Below are positions 39,477-50,536 of a DNA stretch of 64,000 bases, one piece after another (the stretch's first letter is position 1; every line of letters starts with the position of its first letter). The notes beneath the pieces were generated by a model that did not search any database, had not been told where the DNA came from, and worked only from the letters and a program-made list of their open reading frames with translations. The stretch comes from Sipunculus nudus (taxonomy: Eukaryota > Annelida > Sipuncula > Golfingiida > Sipunculidae). The position numbers were made by a program, and so were the translations under genes. The stretch spans positions 48,176,019 through 48,240,018 of the forward strand of contig CM049306.1 in the NCBI GenBank assembly GCA_026874595.1, written 5' to 3'.

Positions 39477-39684
39477 CGCACACTGCTGCAGCCCCGGTGC
39501 CAGCCATCATAGCTCGTCTCCATTGTTGCGTAGCTGAGCCTGCTGTGCTGTACCGACTGCTTTGCCGCGAAAATGCTTTCAGTAGTAAAGGGCGGCGGCC
39601 GGCTTGACCACCACACAACCCTTGACATTTTGAGATCAGCTGATGACGCGCGGCTCTTGAAAGCACGGAGACCACGCCAGCCAT
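39477..39684 (-). CDS. SUOX: Sulfite oxidase, exon 1 (mitochondrial presequence)
   Basis: This exon encodes residues 1-69 plus the first base of codon 70. The ATG at 39684-39682 sits in a near-perfect Kozak context (CACCATGG). The peptide begins MAGVVSVLSRAARHQL, contains many Arg residues and no Asp or Glu, and ends with WRRAMMAGTGAAAVC. That is a typical bipartite presequence: a basic amphipathic part followed by a hydrophobic sorting segment. It fits an enzyme of the mitochondrial intermembrane space. The exon ends at 39477 in a consensus donor (G then GTAAGT on the minus strand) after one base of a codon. Exon 2 begins after a consensus acceptor with the two bases GT, so the split codon is GGT (Gly) and the frame continues. 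Vertebrate sulfite oxidase has a comparable W-R plus small-hydrophobic segment just before its b5 domain. The join is inferred from splice signals, phase and protein logic, without transcript data. Confidence 0.85.
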
Positions 39685-39860
39685 GGTGGTGCAGTCGTCA
39701 CCAGCCCACGTGCACGAGTGTTTAATATTATGCGCGGTGGCCCGGGGAGGCCTACATTCACGGGTTATAAATATTCATAGGAACCTTGACCGAGCATTGA
39801 TTTGGGAAGCTTGCGAGACCTGACGGGCGAATTCACTTGTAAAGGTTTGCGCGCCCCTGT
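39685..39860 (-). promoter_or_regulatory. SUOX: Putative SUOX 5' UTR and CpG-rich promoter
   Basis: The sequence just upstream of the SUOX ATG is GC- and CpG-rich in an otherwise AT-rich window. It contains a CACGTG E-box at 39707-39712 and a TATA-like stretch (AATATTTATAA on the minus strand, 39765-39775) about 80 bases before the ATG. The start site was not determined. The CpG island also covers exon 1. Confidence 0.45.
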
Positions 39861-40162
39861 AATCAGGTAATGCGTAAACAACAACATGACAATGGATTGC
39901 CCCCCCCCCCCTTCCCCTTCATTTTTAGACAATTAAAATCGAAAGTTACAACAGTTGGCATTTATATTTTTGACAATTACAACTGTACGTAGGCCTATAT
40001 ATAGGCCTATAGGACTATATATACGTAAATGTATAAATATCTAGATAAATATATATATATATGCAAATATATCTATATATACCCACTAGGCCTAAGTATA
40101 AATATTGGATTTTTATATTTATATATTTATACTTATAAAGGGGTATATATATATTGTTTCGA

Positions 40163-40217
<55 letters not shown>

Positions 40218-40935
40218 AACAGAAAAGACAAAGTTGCATATGCAAGTCTGTGATCGGGAAATCAAACTGAATTTCATTTATAAAAGCTTTTTTGAGAAAC
40301 GACCAAGGTAGATAGATAGTTGGCTCAGAAATCTTCTTTTCTTTGAAAATCTAATCACGTCATTAAAATAATAAGGTCTTCACATATAAAAGACCAAAAG
40401 AAAAAGTAAATGGATAATATAAACATCTTCTAAATATCATTAAAGCTTATTCAGTAAGGGTACATGCCCTATGGGAATCATGGGTTTCTGGCCTTGTAGG
40501 CCTACAACTGACCCGTCACTATTGTACTATATTGTAGATCATTCAAACGAACCGTCCAGGTGTAAAATTTCTGCGCCCGAGAAGCATACAGGAAAGAGGC
40601 TGTCAACACATATATATAGGCCTACCGCTATATGTATGACCAACCACACCACTGGTTGGTGTATAGTACTAGCCTATATAACTTTCTGTTTCCATCACAG
40701 ACACAATTTTGTTAGGGACGTGTTTTTATATTGATATTTTTTTTTTTTTTCAGTAAATTATGAAGATTACAAATATAACGAATAATTGCCAATACATGTA
40801 AAAGTAGCCCATGGACTTGCAGTTCCTCGATCCTATTGAATGTTCTGGAAATCGAGAGAATGGTAATTGAATGATCTTAAGGACAGGAATTCCATGAAGG
40901 TGTTTTGCTAATGATAAAAACCAAGATATGTTCCT
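39861..40935. other. No gene recognised; TA-rich palindromic tract
   Basis: This stretch upstream of SUOX contains TATA-rich sequence at 40015-40150 and an (AT)n tract with inverted flanks at 40156-40221. No coding signal. Confidence 0.5.
40156..40221. repeat. (AT)n microsatellite with inverted flanks
   Basis: GTTTCGAT on the left and ATCGAAAC on the right enclose about 25 AT units. The whole is a near-perfect palindrome that could form a cruciform. Confidence 0.85.
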
Positions 40936-41214
40936 TCATATCAGGCGGACAAGAATTATATAAACAGCGCCTAACGGGCGGAATGATAGATGCAGGGCAG
41001 TTCCGGTGATCGTCGCCGGGTGGAGGTGTGGTTGCTGCTGCTCTGTTGGCTCATCCGTCTTTTCCTCTGGCCCCTGCATGGGCTGGGCTGTCTGCAGCTG
41101 CGCTGGAATATACTTTGCTGTTTGTGTAGGGCTTGGAATTGCTGTTACAAAATTATAGCCATAGGCTATCTCACTTCTTCCTTTCAAACATTCTCCTATT
41201 TTTTGTCAAAATAA
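40936..41214 (-). other. GC-elevated open segment, possible exon
   Basis: This is a compositional island in AT-rich DNA. The minus-strand frame (41187-40936) reads as a Pro/Gln/Thr-rich peptide (IPSPTQTAKYIPAQLQTAQP and beyond) with a stop at 40936. A weak acceptor-like TTTTGTAACAG lies upstream of it. The plus-strand frame in the same place reads a Leu/Trp/Cys-rich peptide. I recognise neither. It could be an exon of an unseen gene or a TE fragment. Confidence 0.2.
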
Positions 41215-41699
41215 AATTCAAACCCAAATAGACTGAGTTTTACACTGCCAAGGGGCTGGCTGGGCACAGCTTCGGCCGGATGAATAGCGAAACTCGGGCG
41301 CCATATTTCCCTTCTTAACTTTGATGATATTTTACTATGAAGTTGCTCAACAGATCCTCACCTTGGGATATAAATCGGATCATTTTTGCGGAATATTGAT
41401 GAGAAATATATAAATATCCCTTTTGTAAGGTTATTCCCGTACATGTAGTTTTCTATTTTCATTAGAACTGTTTTGGCTCTTACCAATGATTGTAAATTCT
41501 AGGATCCGCGGGGGGGGGGGATCTGCTGTAAATTCTATTGCTCCCTCTTGGCGACTTCCTGTGATAAACAATATACTTTCACTCTGCACTCAGATAAGTT
41601 TCTCCACAACATTCATTTTTTATAATTAGCCTTAAGTAGTTACAAAAATGTTTTGGAAGCAAAAATGTTAACACCAATATAACTGCATATATCAGCTGC

Positions 41700-42124
41700 T
41701 TCTGCTCTAACGCATTTCTGGTCACTTCACAAGGGAGACTTGTGCTGTTGTAATTTGGATGCATATAATGATGAAGATTGTTGATGAGCAAAAAAGAAAA
41801 GATTTAGCAAGGGCAGTGGTCATACATGAGGTAAATATTTAACACTTTAAAGCATTTACTTTCAAACACCGTTTTGACTTACGTTAATTCTTGCTGATAT
41901 TTATCTCACTGAAAGTCTTTTCACGCCTAGCTGAAAAGAAATATTTTAAGTTATTGAAGCAAACATTCAGTGCAGAAAAAAAAATTAAAATTAAAATACA
42001 AGGTATTAACACACTACACAACAGTGTTTACAGTATAGTAAACTTATTAATATATTTTACGGTTTAATCAGTGTTTTAATTCTACTATTAATTATTATAT
42101 ACATAAATCTTTAACTACAAAATT

Positions 42125-42177
<53 letters not shown>

Positions 42178-42842
42178 CTGTGATTTACGAGGCATAATAA
42201 TTACGAGGCCTAAGGCTCAGGCTCATTTTGTACTTAATAAAGTCATTTGAAAAACTGAACATGCCGCGACATCTGCCTATCATATTTGGAACTAAACTTC
42301 ATTTCGGACTGAAATCCTAAAAGGAAGAAAATATGTGGTGGGACGTTGATGCCAAATAGATTGCCCATTTACATACTGGCAGTGCTGTAATTAAACATTA
42401 GAAAACGTAAATTGAACCGCCATGAATGCGATCGCCCCATAAAAACGCGCAATAAATGATATATTAATACTTATTTTCCTCCTTGTATGAAGTCTCCTGT
42501 AATTTCATACACTTCTATCTGAACAGGCTTCAGTTTTTGGATAATATTCTAAGTGCATGTGTGAAGCAAGGGCTTGAACAGTTCATTAGATACTGTGCTC
42601 CAACGGAAATCAAAGATTGCTGCATGGTGGTCATACATAAAATATATTTCTAATGAGTTTCAAATTACAAAGAACACATCCTCCCATATATAGACGTGTA
42701 ATCAAATAAGATTTTGCGGCCATAGATCAAATGGTTCTTAAGATTATGCGCGAAATAATACCTACGATTACCGCCTGGTGGCAGTGGTGGCCGTACTGTA
42801 TTTGTGACGGGTTTGGACTTTATAATCCATAAAATCTTATGG
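41700..42842 (+). repeat. Long direct repeat, left copy flanking the LINE
   Basis: It is colinear with 48439-49625 from TTCTGCTCT to AAAATCTTATGG, with scattered substitutions of a few percent. It contains a (TA)n tract at 42128-42174 that is shorter in the other copy, and lacks about 65 bases present there (about 49030-49095). Its right edge coincides exactly with the LINE 3' tail. Confidence 0.9.
42128..42174. repeat. (TA)n microsatellite
   Basis: About 23 TA units inside the left long direct repeat. Confidence 0.95.
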
Positions 42843-43179
42843 TTTGATTGATTGATCTTTATTTCCCTTCACACAGAAAGATTTCAAGACATGTTTGTAA
42901 TAATGAACAATAAACAAAATACAGTTTTGTGATAAAAAAAAAACAAAAAATAAAACGAAGCATTAGCCAGATGCACGATGCATAAACATAAATCAATTGA
43001 ATTGACAATACAAACTTATTATCCATATGGATCTAAAATTTCCCATCCCGCTGTCATATAACTCGCAATTTCACAAATAAAGGCACTATACCTCACATCA
43101 TTTCTTTCTAATTCTTGCCATTCTGCTCCAAGTAGAATGTCTAAGATGTCTCTGTTGTTCATACTACCCGAAATACAGC

Positions 43180-46100
43180 TTAGTTATACCCTATTACCTC
43201 TGCCATATTCCGCCACAACTGTATTATCAAACTAACCAAGCCCTGACAACTGATGAATAAATGTTCTGCTTTATCACTAAATATTCTATGACATAAGTTA
43301 CACTCCATTTCTCCTCCCGCTGGTATACTTAATATTCTTACTAATTTAAGAATGCCATTTTTGCAATCAAGATTTCTCTTTGCTATTAAATATAATGGAC
43401 TAGGCTTAAAATCCTCATGAATCCGTAAGAAACGGTCGGCGTCTTTTTTATTAAGGAGTGTTTTTTTTTCATCTTAGTTGCTAGCATTGTTTACGACCTT
43501 ATTTATTTTATTTTTCCATACGCGTTTATGAATAATCAACCCATTTAGGAGGAAATCAAATATATAATACTTATACAAGATAGATAAAATATCCGGAACA
43601 TACCCCATCATATCCGATTTTGTCCCAATAACACTATGAAGTAACCTACGGATGAAAATAATTTTGCTATGTTGTCAGATGGCAAATCAATTAAAGATCT
43701 GAGGAATCTTAACTTTTGCAAATTAATATGTCTTTTAATGGGAATCCACCTCAACAATCCTCTTAAAATCTCATTATGTGTACGTATATCTTAAGTCCCT
43801 GTATTAGTCTTGCTGTTTTTGTTTGTTGTATCTCTGAGTATTCCGTTATAGTGAGATTATTCCACAACTCACAGCCTTGTAGCATAGGAGGCAAGCAAAC
43901 TTTTTCCCATATTGCGGCAGATGTTAACGGATTAATTCCTATTTTCTTAACACCAACACCACTTAATAATGCCATGACCCTTTTCCCCCCGATTGCACAT
44001 TTGATTTGTTCTTTCCTTTGATGAGAAATCTGAACACAAGTATACCCCCACGTGCGCAACATGCGAGACTTCTTTGATTTTTTTCGGGCCCTAGTACCCA
44101 ATGTCGTTTAGTTATATTCCTTCTATTCTGATTTTTTTTTTCTCCCCAAACACAACACTTTGTTTTATTACAAGGGAAAACTAGCCTCCACTTCCTAGCA
44201 TAGTCATAGAGCCTGTGCATCATTCTGTCGAGCCCATTCTTTGTCAAAGCCAATAATACCGTATCATCCGCAAAACTGATGGACCTTATTCTCTTATCAA
44301 AGTTTTTAGCCCAACTAATATGCTTACCCGATCATACATATCATCTTGGTATAACACATAGAAGAACATCGATAATAGCCCCCTTGTTTAATACCTCTAC
44401 TTATACTGTAAATGTTTCAGACGTATCCCCATCTGACAATACAGCATATGTTGATCCCTCAAACCAATTTTTCATAATATACCATATTTTATCCGTTAAT
44501 TCAAAATTATGTATTTTATAAAGTAAGCCGTTCCACCATACCCTATCATAGGTCTTTTCACAATCTAAAAAAACATGTATACACCTTACTTCCCCTTTCG
44601 ACATAATGATTCACCAATTTCTGAAGTGCATATGAAGCAGTTATGCTACTGCATTTCTTACGGCATGCAAATTGTTGATGATTAAGAATTCCCCTTTCAT
44701 TTATCCACGGCTGGATTCTTTCCCAAATTACTTTCTCAAATATTTTGCTTATAACGGGCATCAAGGTTACTCCTCTATATGAATCAATTTTATTTTTGGG
44801 GTTTTATTGCCTTTATAGATAGGGATTATGAGGCTATGTTTGAATGATTTAGGAATATAAGCATGTCGAATGATTGCATTAAATAACTTTGACACTTTGC
44901 CAAGCAGGTCCATTCCGGCCTTTTTGAAGTGTCCATATGTTAACATATCATATCCCGGTGCTTTACCATTAGGAAGTTGTCGAATTATACGCTTTAATTC
45001 CTCATTAGTTACCGGCTCAGATAAACAACCGGTTGGGTCCATGTTTTTGGACATATTCATATTTATCTCACCTATACCCTTCTATTAATATTATGATAAA
45101 ATGTTTTATCAAATTTAACAAAGTCCTCATCTGATTCATTAAGTAGTTTATCAAAATGCGTTTTCCAACGGTATCTCAGCTCTGTTTGGGTACTATATGC
45201 TACACTATCTTCAACGATTTGATGAAATGTTGGCATTGGTTCCCGTTTTACCCTAATATTTTTCCAAAAAAACTTTACATCTAACTCCTCTATAGTATCC
45301 AGTTTATTGTATTCCTGTTGTCCAAATTGCACAGCTTTCTTCCTTAGTATTTTACCAAAAACCTTTTCCGCAGCCTTATAGTGTTTAAAATACTGATCAT
45401 CCCCCCGTATCCCCCTGGTTAATCCACTGAATCCTCAGTTACCTCTGTTTATTGTGAGCTTCCTTCAGCTCTGAATCCCAGTACGGACGTTTATGAGAAC
45501 AATGATTAGAACGAGTTATAGTGTCTACAGATGCCCTATAAACACATTCTGTAACATTATTAGCATACATGTCGATTTCAGAACAGTCCCTAATAATATC
45601 ATTCAGCATATTATAACCTTGAAGCAGCCCACTTAGGGTCCGTTTATAAAAATTAGCATCTGCATTTTCCCATCTAAATATTGGCCTAAATTTTGGTATG
45701 AATCGAAGCATACTGTAGGTGACCTCTACTTGTACTGGATTATGATCTAATGTGTTTAAGACATTATCCTCATGCACAATGGTTCTTTTATTGTCCATCA
45801 ATTGTCCCCTAGACATACATATATGGTCAATTTGAGTATCAATGCCCTTAACAGGGCAAATATAAGTATCATTCCCCCCATTACATAGACTTCTGCATAT
45901 CAGTGACATCATTTTGTTACAACTAATTTCCCCCTGTAAGATTGAGAGCCTTTTTGCGTTCGGGCCAGCCAATGGACCTAATTGTGCATTCATATCTCCA
46001 AGTATTGTAACCTGTCCCACTGACTATAAAAGCATGCAAGGTTTGAAGCTCATCAATGGTCTCCCTATAGAAGTCAATGGGATAGTTCGATGACGGCATA

Positions 46101-46449
46101 TACACATTTATCCAATATATTGGTCTTTGCCCTTTAACTCGTAATTTAAACATATTATTCTATCATTTTCTACTTCCCTCAATTCTACAGCATAATCTAA
46201 ATTCTTTCTCCGTAATATAGCCACACCGCCTTTTCTAATTCTTCTTTCGTCATATACAGATAGGCCAGCATTACATTTTACATATGCCATAAAATCACTG
46301 TCTAGAGTATTTAGATAATCTTCACAGTCTGGATTTTGATGATGTTCCTGAAGACAAAGAAAGTCACATTGCCTTAAGAGTACAATAATATAAGCAAACG
46401 ATGACATTGCACCACGACAGTTGAATGTGATAATATTCAAAGAGTCCAT
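43180..46449 (-). pseudogene. LINE ORF2: endonuclease, reverse transcriptase, zinc finger (frameshifted)
   Basis: The frame starts at 46449 (MDSLNIITFNCRG). Endonuclease motifs are in order: NCRG, LQEHH (catalytic Glu), GGVAIL, ILGDMNAQLG, TQIDHI and LDHNP. Reverse transcriptase motifs follow: NGKAPGYDML, SLIIPIYKG, SKIFEKVI, FLDCEKTYDRVWW and FADDTVLLAL (catalytic YxDD-type box at about 44255-44280). A zinc finger, CNLC with AEHLFISC, lies at 43246-43302. The pieces occupy at least seven frame segments separated by frameshifts and stops, so no active product is possible. The family copies genomic DNA by target-primed reverse transcription. Confidence 0.85.
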
Positions 46450-46666
46450 AAAGTTATATATTGTGATTTACATTGAAGAAACAATCCCTTAACTAAGAGT
46501 GTATAAATTGTAAGCAATCCCAACAAAAAATCTAATCTCTGGAGTTTTTATTTTCCCTAAAAACCCAACATCTGCATCTGACATTTTCTGGCCAGAAATC
46601 ATCAGCTCCTAAACGAAGCCCTTTTTCATTTTCCTCCACATAAGCTCTCACTGTTATGGTATCATT

Positions 46667-48125
46667 CTATTCTTTTAATATCCATACGGATCTAACCTGG
46701 ATGCCCTGATTCTCTAGAAATTTCACAACTGATTTTCTAGTATATTCTGCGCTGTCTTTTTTTCTTAATATTACCCATATAAAAACACAAGGGTTTTCTT
46801 CTTCGTCGAACTTCAACGAATCCTTCCAGTGTGACCTCTGCTTAAACATCCTGCGCCGGCTGGTCTGTCGCAACTCCACCCCCTCGAGCTTCGGCCAAGG
46901 TTGATTCTGGTCTTGCAGGAGTCAAATTCTCCTGTTGCGAGTCAGTGTCTCGGTTATCCGACGATCTGTCCGACGAAGGTTCTGGGGTGGATTTACGACG
47001 AAATAGTAGTCTTGGCGTGTGCTGCTGCACAGCAACGTCTTGTTGTACTGGCCTTCTACCAACTTGTTGGATTGCCGCGCCCCCTGTTGTCGAGATGATC
47101 GGCTGGTGTTGGGCAATGGACCTCGCTTTCTCGCTGTACAATAGCTGGTCAACACTCGTCAATTTTTCATTTGCACATCTATGCGAGTTCTAGCATAATC
47201 AGTTTCATATTCTTTCTGTTCTTTTAACGCATCGAAATCTTTATCGATTTTCTTAATGAGCTCAGTATTTTTTCCACAACTCTCAAAGCCACAAGGTAAT
47301 TCCACTTTCTCCATTTTAGAGCCTAATTTTGTCATTTTTTTCACTAATAGTATTTTTCATGTGTAAAAAAGTCCTGCTCCAGTCCACTCATTTGTTGTCT
47401 AACATGTTTAGCTCTCCCCTCACTATCTCAAACTCACTCTTCAAAGTAGAAATTTGTTCGCCAAGCAGCTTATCAGTATCACTGTTCCCACAGTGTTCAT
47501 TCTGTGTAAACGATTTTATAACATCTAACATTTCTCTTCTGATATCTTTCATTTCTCTAAGTTCTCTACTTACTTCTTCTCTCTGTTGAATTGCCGCTCC
47601 TAGAAACTGACTGCAAAAATCTTTGAACTGCATGGAACCTTCAATATCCTGTGTGGACCCACCATTACATTTCTCAGCTCTTCGGTTTGTCGCACCCTTA
47701 CGCGTAAACACACCTGTCCCTTCATCCTGACTTTCATCCAAAGTCTGATCAATATGGCTCACACTGTTCAAGTTCCTATATCTCTCCCCTAACAATTGGG
47801 CGCAGGTCAATGGTCACATCACCCTCAATGTAATGAAATATCAGATAGATATTATCCAACATTTTACTAACTGCTGTTCCCAATTTTGTATATTTCCTAC
47901 TGATCAGTTTACCTTTTGGTGTTTCAGGTACAGGCTCACATGCAAGATCATACAGTGCACCCCTTGTGACACTGACAGTATCAATGTCCCCAAGACTTTC
48001 TTTCAGCTCCTCAATAAAGCTCTTTTCTGTCCAAGTGGCCAAACTTTTCTTTAACGTTTTCAAAAATCCCCCGCTGTCTGGGTGGCCACTTGGCCCCCAT
48101 TGTTTTCATCGTCCCCGTGCTCCAT
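46667..48125 (-). pseudogene. LINE ORF1 (frameshifted)
   Basis: The likely start is at 48125 (MEHGDDENNGG), followed within about 25 codons by a frameshift. The remaining parts lie in different frames: 48063-47776, 47810-47388, 47344-47159, 47162-46842 and 46879-46667. The second part is rich in Glu, Arg and Lys heptads (QQREEVSRELREMKDIRRE), consistent with the coiled coil usual in ORF1 proteins. A Gln/Ser/Pro-rich segment follows. The last part (FVFIWVILRKK-like context) could be an RNA-binding fold, but I cannot confirm it. ORF1 proteins package LINE RNA. Confidence 0.65.
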
Positions 48126-48438
48126 ACTCCCCTGACCCCAGCGAAGCATGAAGGATTTGGCTCAGTTCGAAAATGTGGTCCCCGAAACTGTACGGTGTGA
48201 CCTGATTTTAAGAATCAGTTTAGTTTCAAAAACTGGCATTGTGTTGCTTCAAATTACTCATGAATTCCACGTAAATGACCAAATTTTCAAATTCTTGTGT
48301 TTCACTTTCAATAAATCACAAGAAAATACAGTTCCTCAGAAATGTTGAAGCTCCTTAATGGTTTAAATTGACAGATAATTTACCTGTTTCTCCAGCCCCA
48401 AAAACGTGCAACCTTTCTCTGCGCCACCTATCGGACCA

Positions 48439-49625
48439 TTCTGCTCTCACGCATTTCTGGTCACTTCACAAGTGAGACTTGTGCTGTTTTAATTTGGATG
48501 CATATAATGATGAAGATTGTTGATGAGCAAAAAAGAAAAGATTCAGCAAGGGCAGTGGTCATGCATGAGGTAAATATTTAACACTTTAAAGCATTTACTT
48601 TTAAACACCGTTTTGACTTTAATTTTTGCTGATATTTATCTTACTGAAAGTCTTTTCACGCCAAGCTGAAAAGAAATATTTTAAGTTATTGAAGCAAACA
48701 TTCAGTGCAGAAAAAAGTAATAAAAATTAAAATACAAAAGGTATTAACACACTACACAACAGTGTTTACAGTATAGTAAACTTATAAATATATTTTACGG
48801 TTTAATCAGTGTTTTAATTCTACTATTATTATATACATACATCTTTAACTACAAAATTAGAATATATATATATATACACACACACCTGTGATGTACGAGG
48901 CCTAATAATTACGAGGCCTAAAGCTCAGGCTCATTTTGTACATAATAAAGTCATTTGAAAAACTGAACATGCTGCGACATCTGCCTACCCTATTTGGAAC
49001 TAAAATTCATTTCGGACTGAAATCCTAAAATATCAACAAATTATAAAGTCATGATCAAATGATATGAAAACTCACTGATTTGCCATCGACATCAAGGAAG
49101 AAGATATGTGGTGGGACGTTGGTGGAACGTTGGTGCCAAATAGATTGCCCATTTACACACTGGCAGTGCTGTAATTAAACATTAGAAAACGTAGATTGAA
49201 GAGCCATGAATGCGATCGCCCCATAAAAACGCGCAATAACTGATATATTAATTCTTTATTCCCCCTTGCATGAAGTCTCCTGTAATTTCATACACTTCTA
49301 TCTAAACAGGCTTCAGTTTTTGGATAATATTCTAAGTGCATACGTAAAGCAAGGGCTTGAACAGTTCATTGGATACTGTGCTCCAACGGAAATCAAAGAT
49401 TGCTGCATGGTGGTCATACATAAAATATATTTCTAATGAGTTTCGAATTCCAAAGAACACATCCTCCCATATACAGACGTGTACCCAAACAAGATTTTGC
49501 GGCCATAGATCAAATGGTTCTTAAGATTATGCGCGAAATGATACCTACGATTACCGCCTGGTGGCAGTGGTGGCCGTACTGTATTTGTGACGGGTTTGGA
49601 TTTTATAATCCATAAAATCTTATGG
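48439..49625 (+). repeat. Long direct repeat, right copy flanking the LINE
   Basis: The counterpart of 41700-42842. Its left edge abuts the 5' end of the LINE and similarity stops at TTATGG (49625). Shared landmarks include ATGATGAAGATTGTTGATG and GATTACCGCCTGGTGGCAG. Confidence 0.9.
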
Positions 49626-50465
49626 CAAATTTTTAATAATGCACGCAAAGGAAATCAAATATTGCTGCCAGCTGCTCATATTAGATTTCTGAAGGATCTG
49701 TATATTGATATTGATATATGGGCGTTATATATTCTTCAGGTATAATTTAACAGCAGTAACTGGAACAGTGAATGAAGTAATGTGTATGCACAGTTAAGAG
49801 TGACTGACGGACAGAGAGGAATTCAAATCCGATTGCTTTTTGCTATATAGAGGTATTTACTTACACAGGATCTTAATTAGTCATGACATTATAGCTGAAG
49901 TGTTATCTTCAATATTATTTGGAAAAAGTGAAATAATCATTTAAGATTGAGGGAAGTTAGTTGACACATATATATCTGGTGCCAAGAAAAGTATTTTTTG
50001 TTTTGCATATTGGTCCTATGACCAATATGTCCGCAAAAATATGTAATGTCATCTACAGCCAATCTTGAAAAATCTGGCCTTCGGTTATAATTCATTGCAT
50101 ACCAATCTGGCTACTCTATATTGCTTCTCTTTTATATTAAGCAAAAAAGATAATACATTATTTAATGATCTGCATGAGGATGGCTTGGCTAGCAATAAAA
50201 GACCACGATTACAGAAGATCCTTTCATGTTTTTTTAACTATTAAGTATATCACATGTATAAAATATAATAAAATCAGAATATCAGCAGAAGCTGACCATA
50301 GCCAAAAGAGCAGTGTGTATACATACAAGTGATGACAATAACAAGCACGTAACATCTGTACTCCTATGATGTGTATATGTTCATATGTCTCGAGTTAAAG
50401 TCGTAAACTTGAACTGGATATGCATGTAGTACAATGACCTTTGCAAGTTTTATTGAATAGGAGAA

Positions 50466-50536
<71 letters not shown>

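Larger units (their letters stand above)
42843..48438 (-). mobile_element. Near full-length non-LTR retrotransposon (APE-type LINE)
   Basis: On the minus strand this has a 5' leader, a decayed ORF1, a decayed ORF2 with endonuclease, reverse transcriptase and C-terminal zinc finger, a 3' UTR, and a tail built from AATC units (GATCAATCAATCAAACC). The order and the apurinic-type endonuclease place it in the Jockey/CR1/I group; I cannot fix the clade. All frames are broken, so the copy is dead. It lies exactly between two 1.1-kb direct repeats. Confidence 0.85.

Noticed and set aside
39275-39607. Plus-strand 110-codon frame with poly-Pro near SUOX exon 1
   Set aside because: It is antisense to exon 1 and its poly-Pro comes from the poly-C tract.
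40015-40311. Tyr/Ile-rich frames on both strands
   Set aside because: Translations of the (AT)n tract only.
43763-44101. Independent basic protein on the minus strand
   Set aside because: It is the C-terminal part of LINE ORF2 in one of its shifted frames, between the RT box and the zinc finger.
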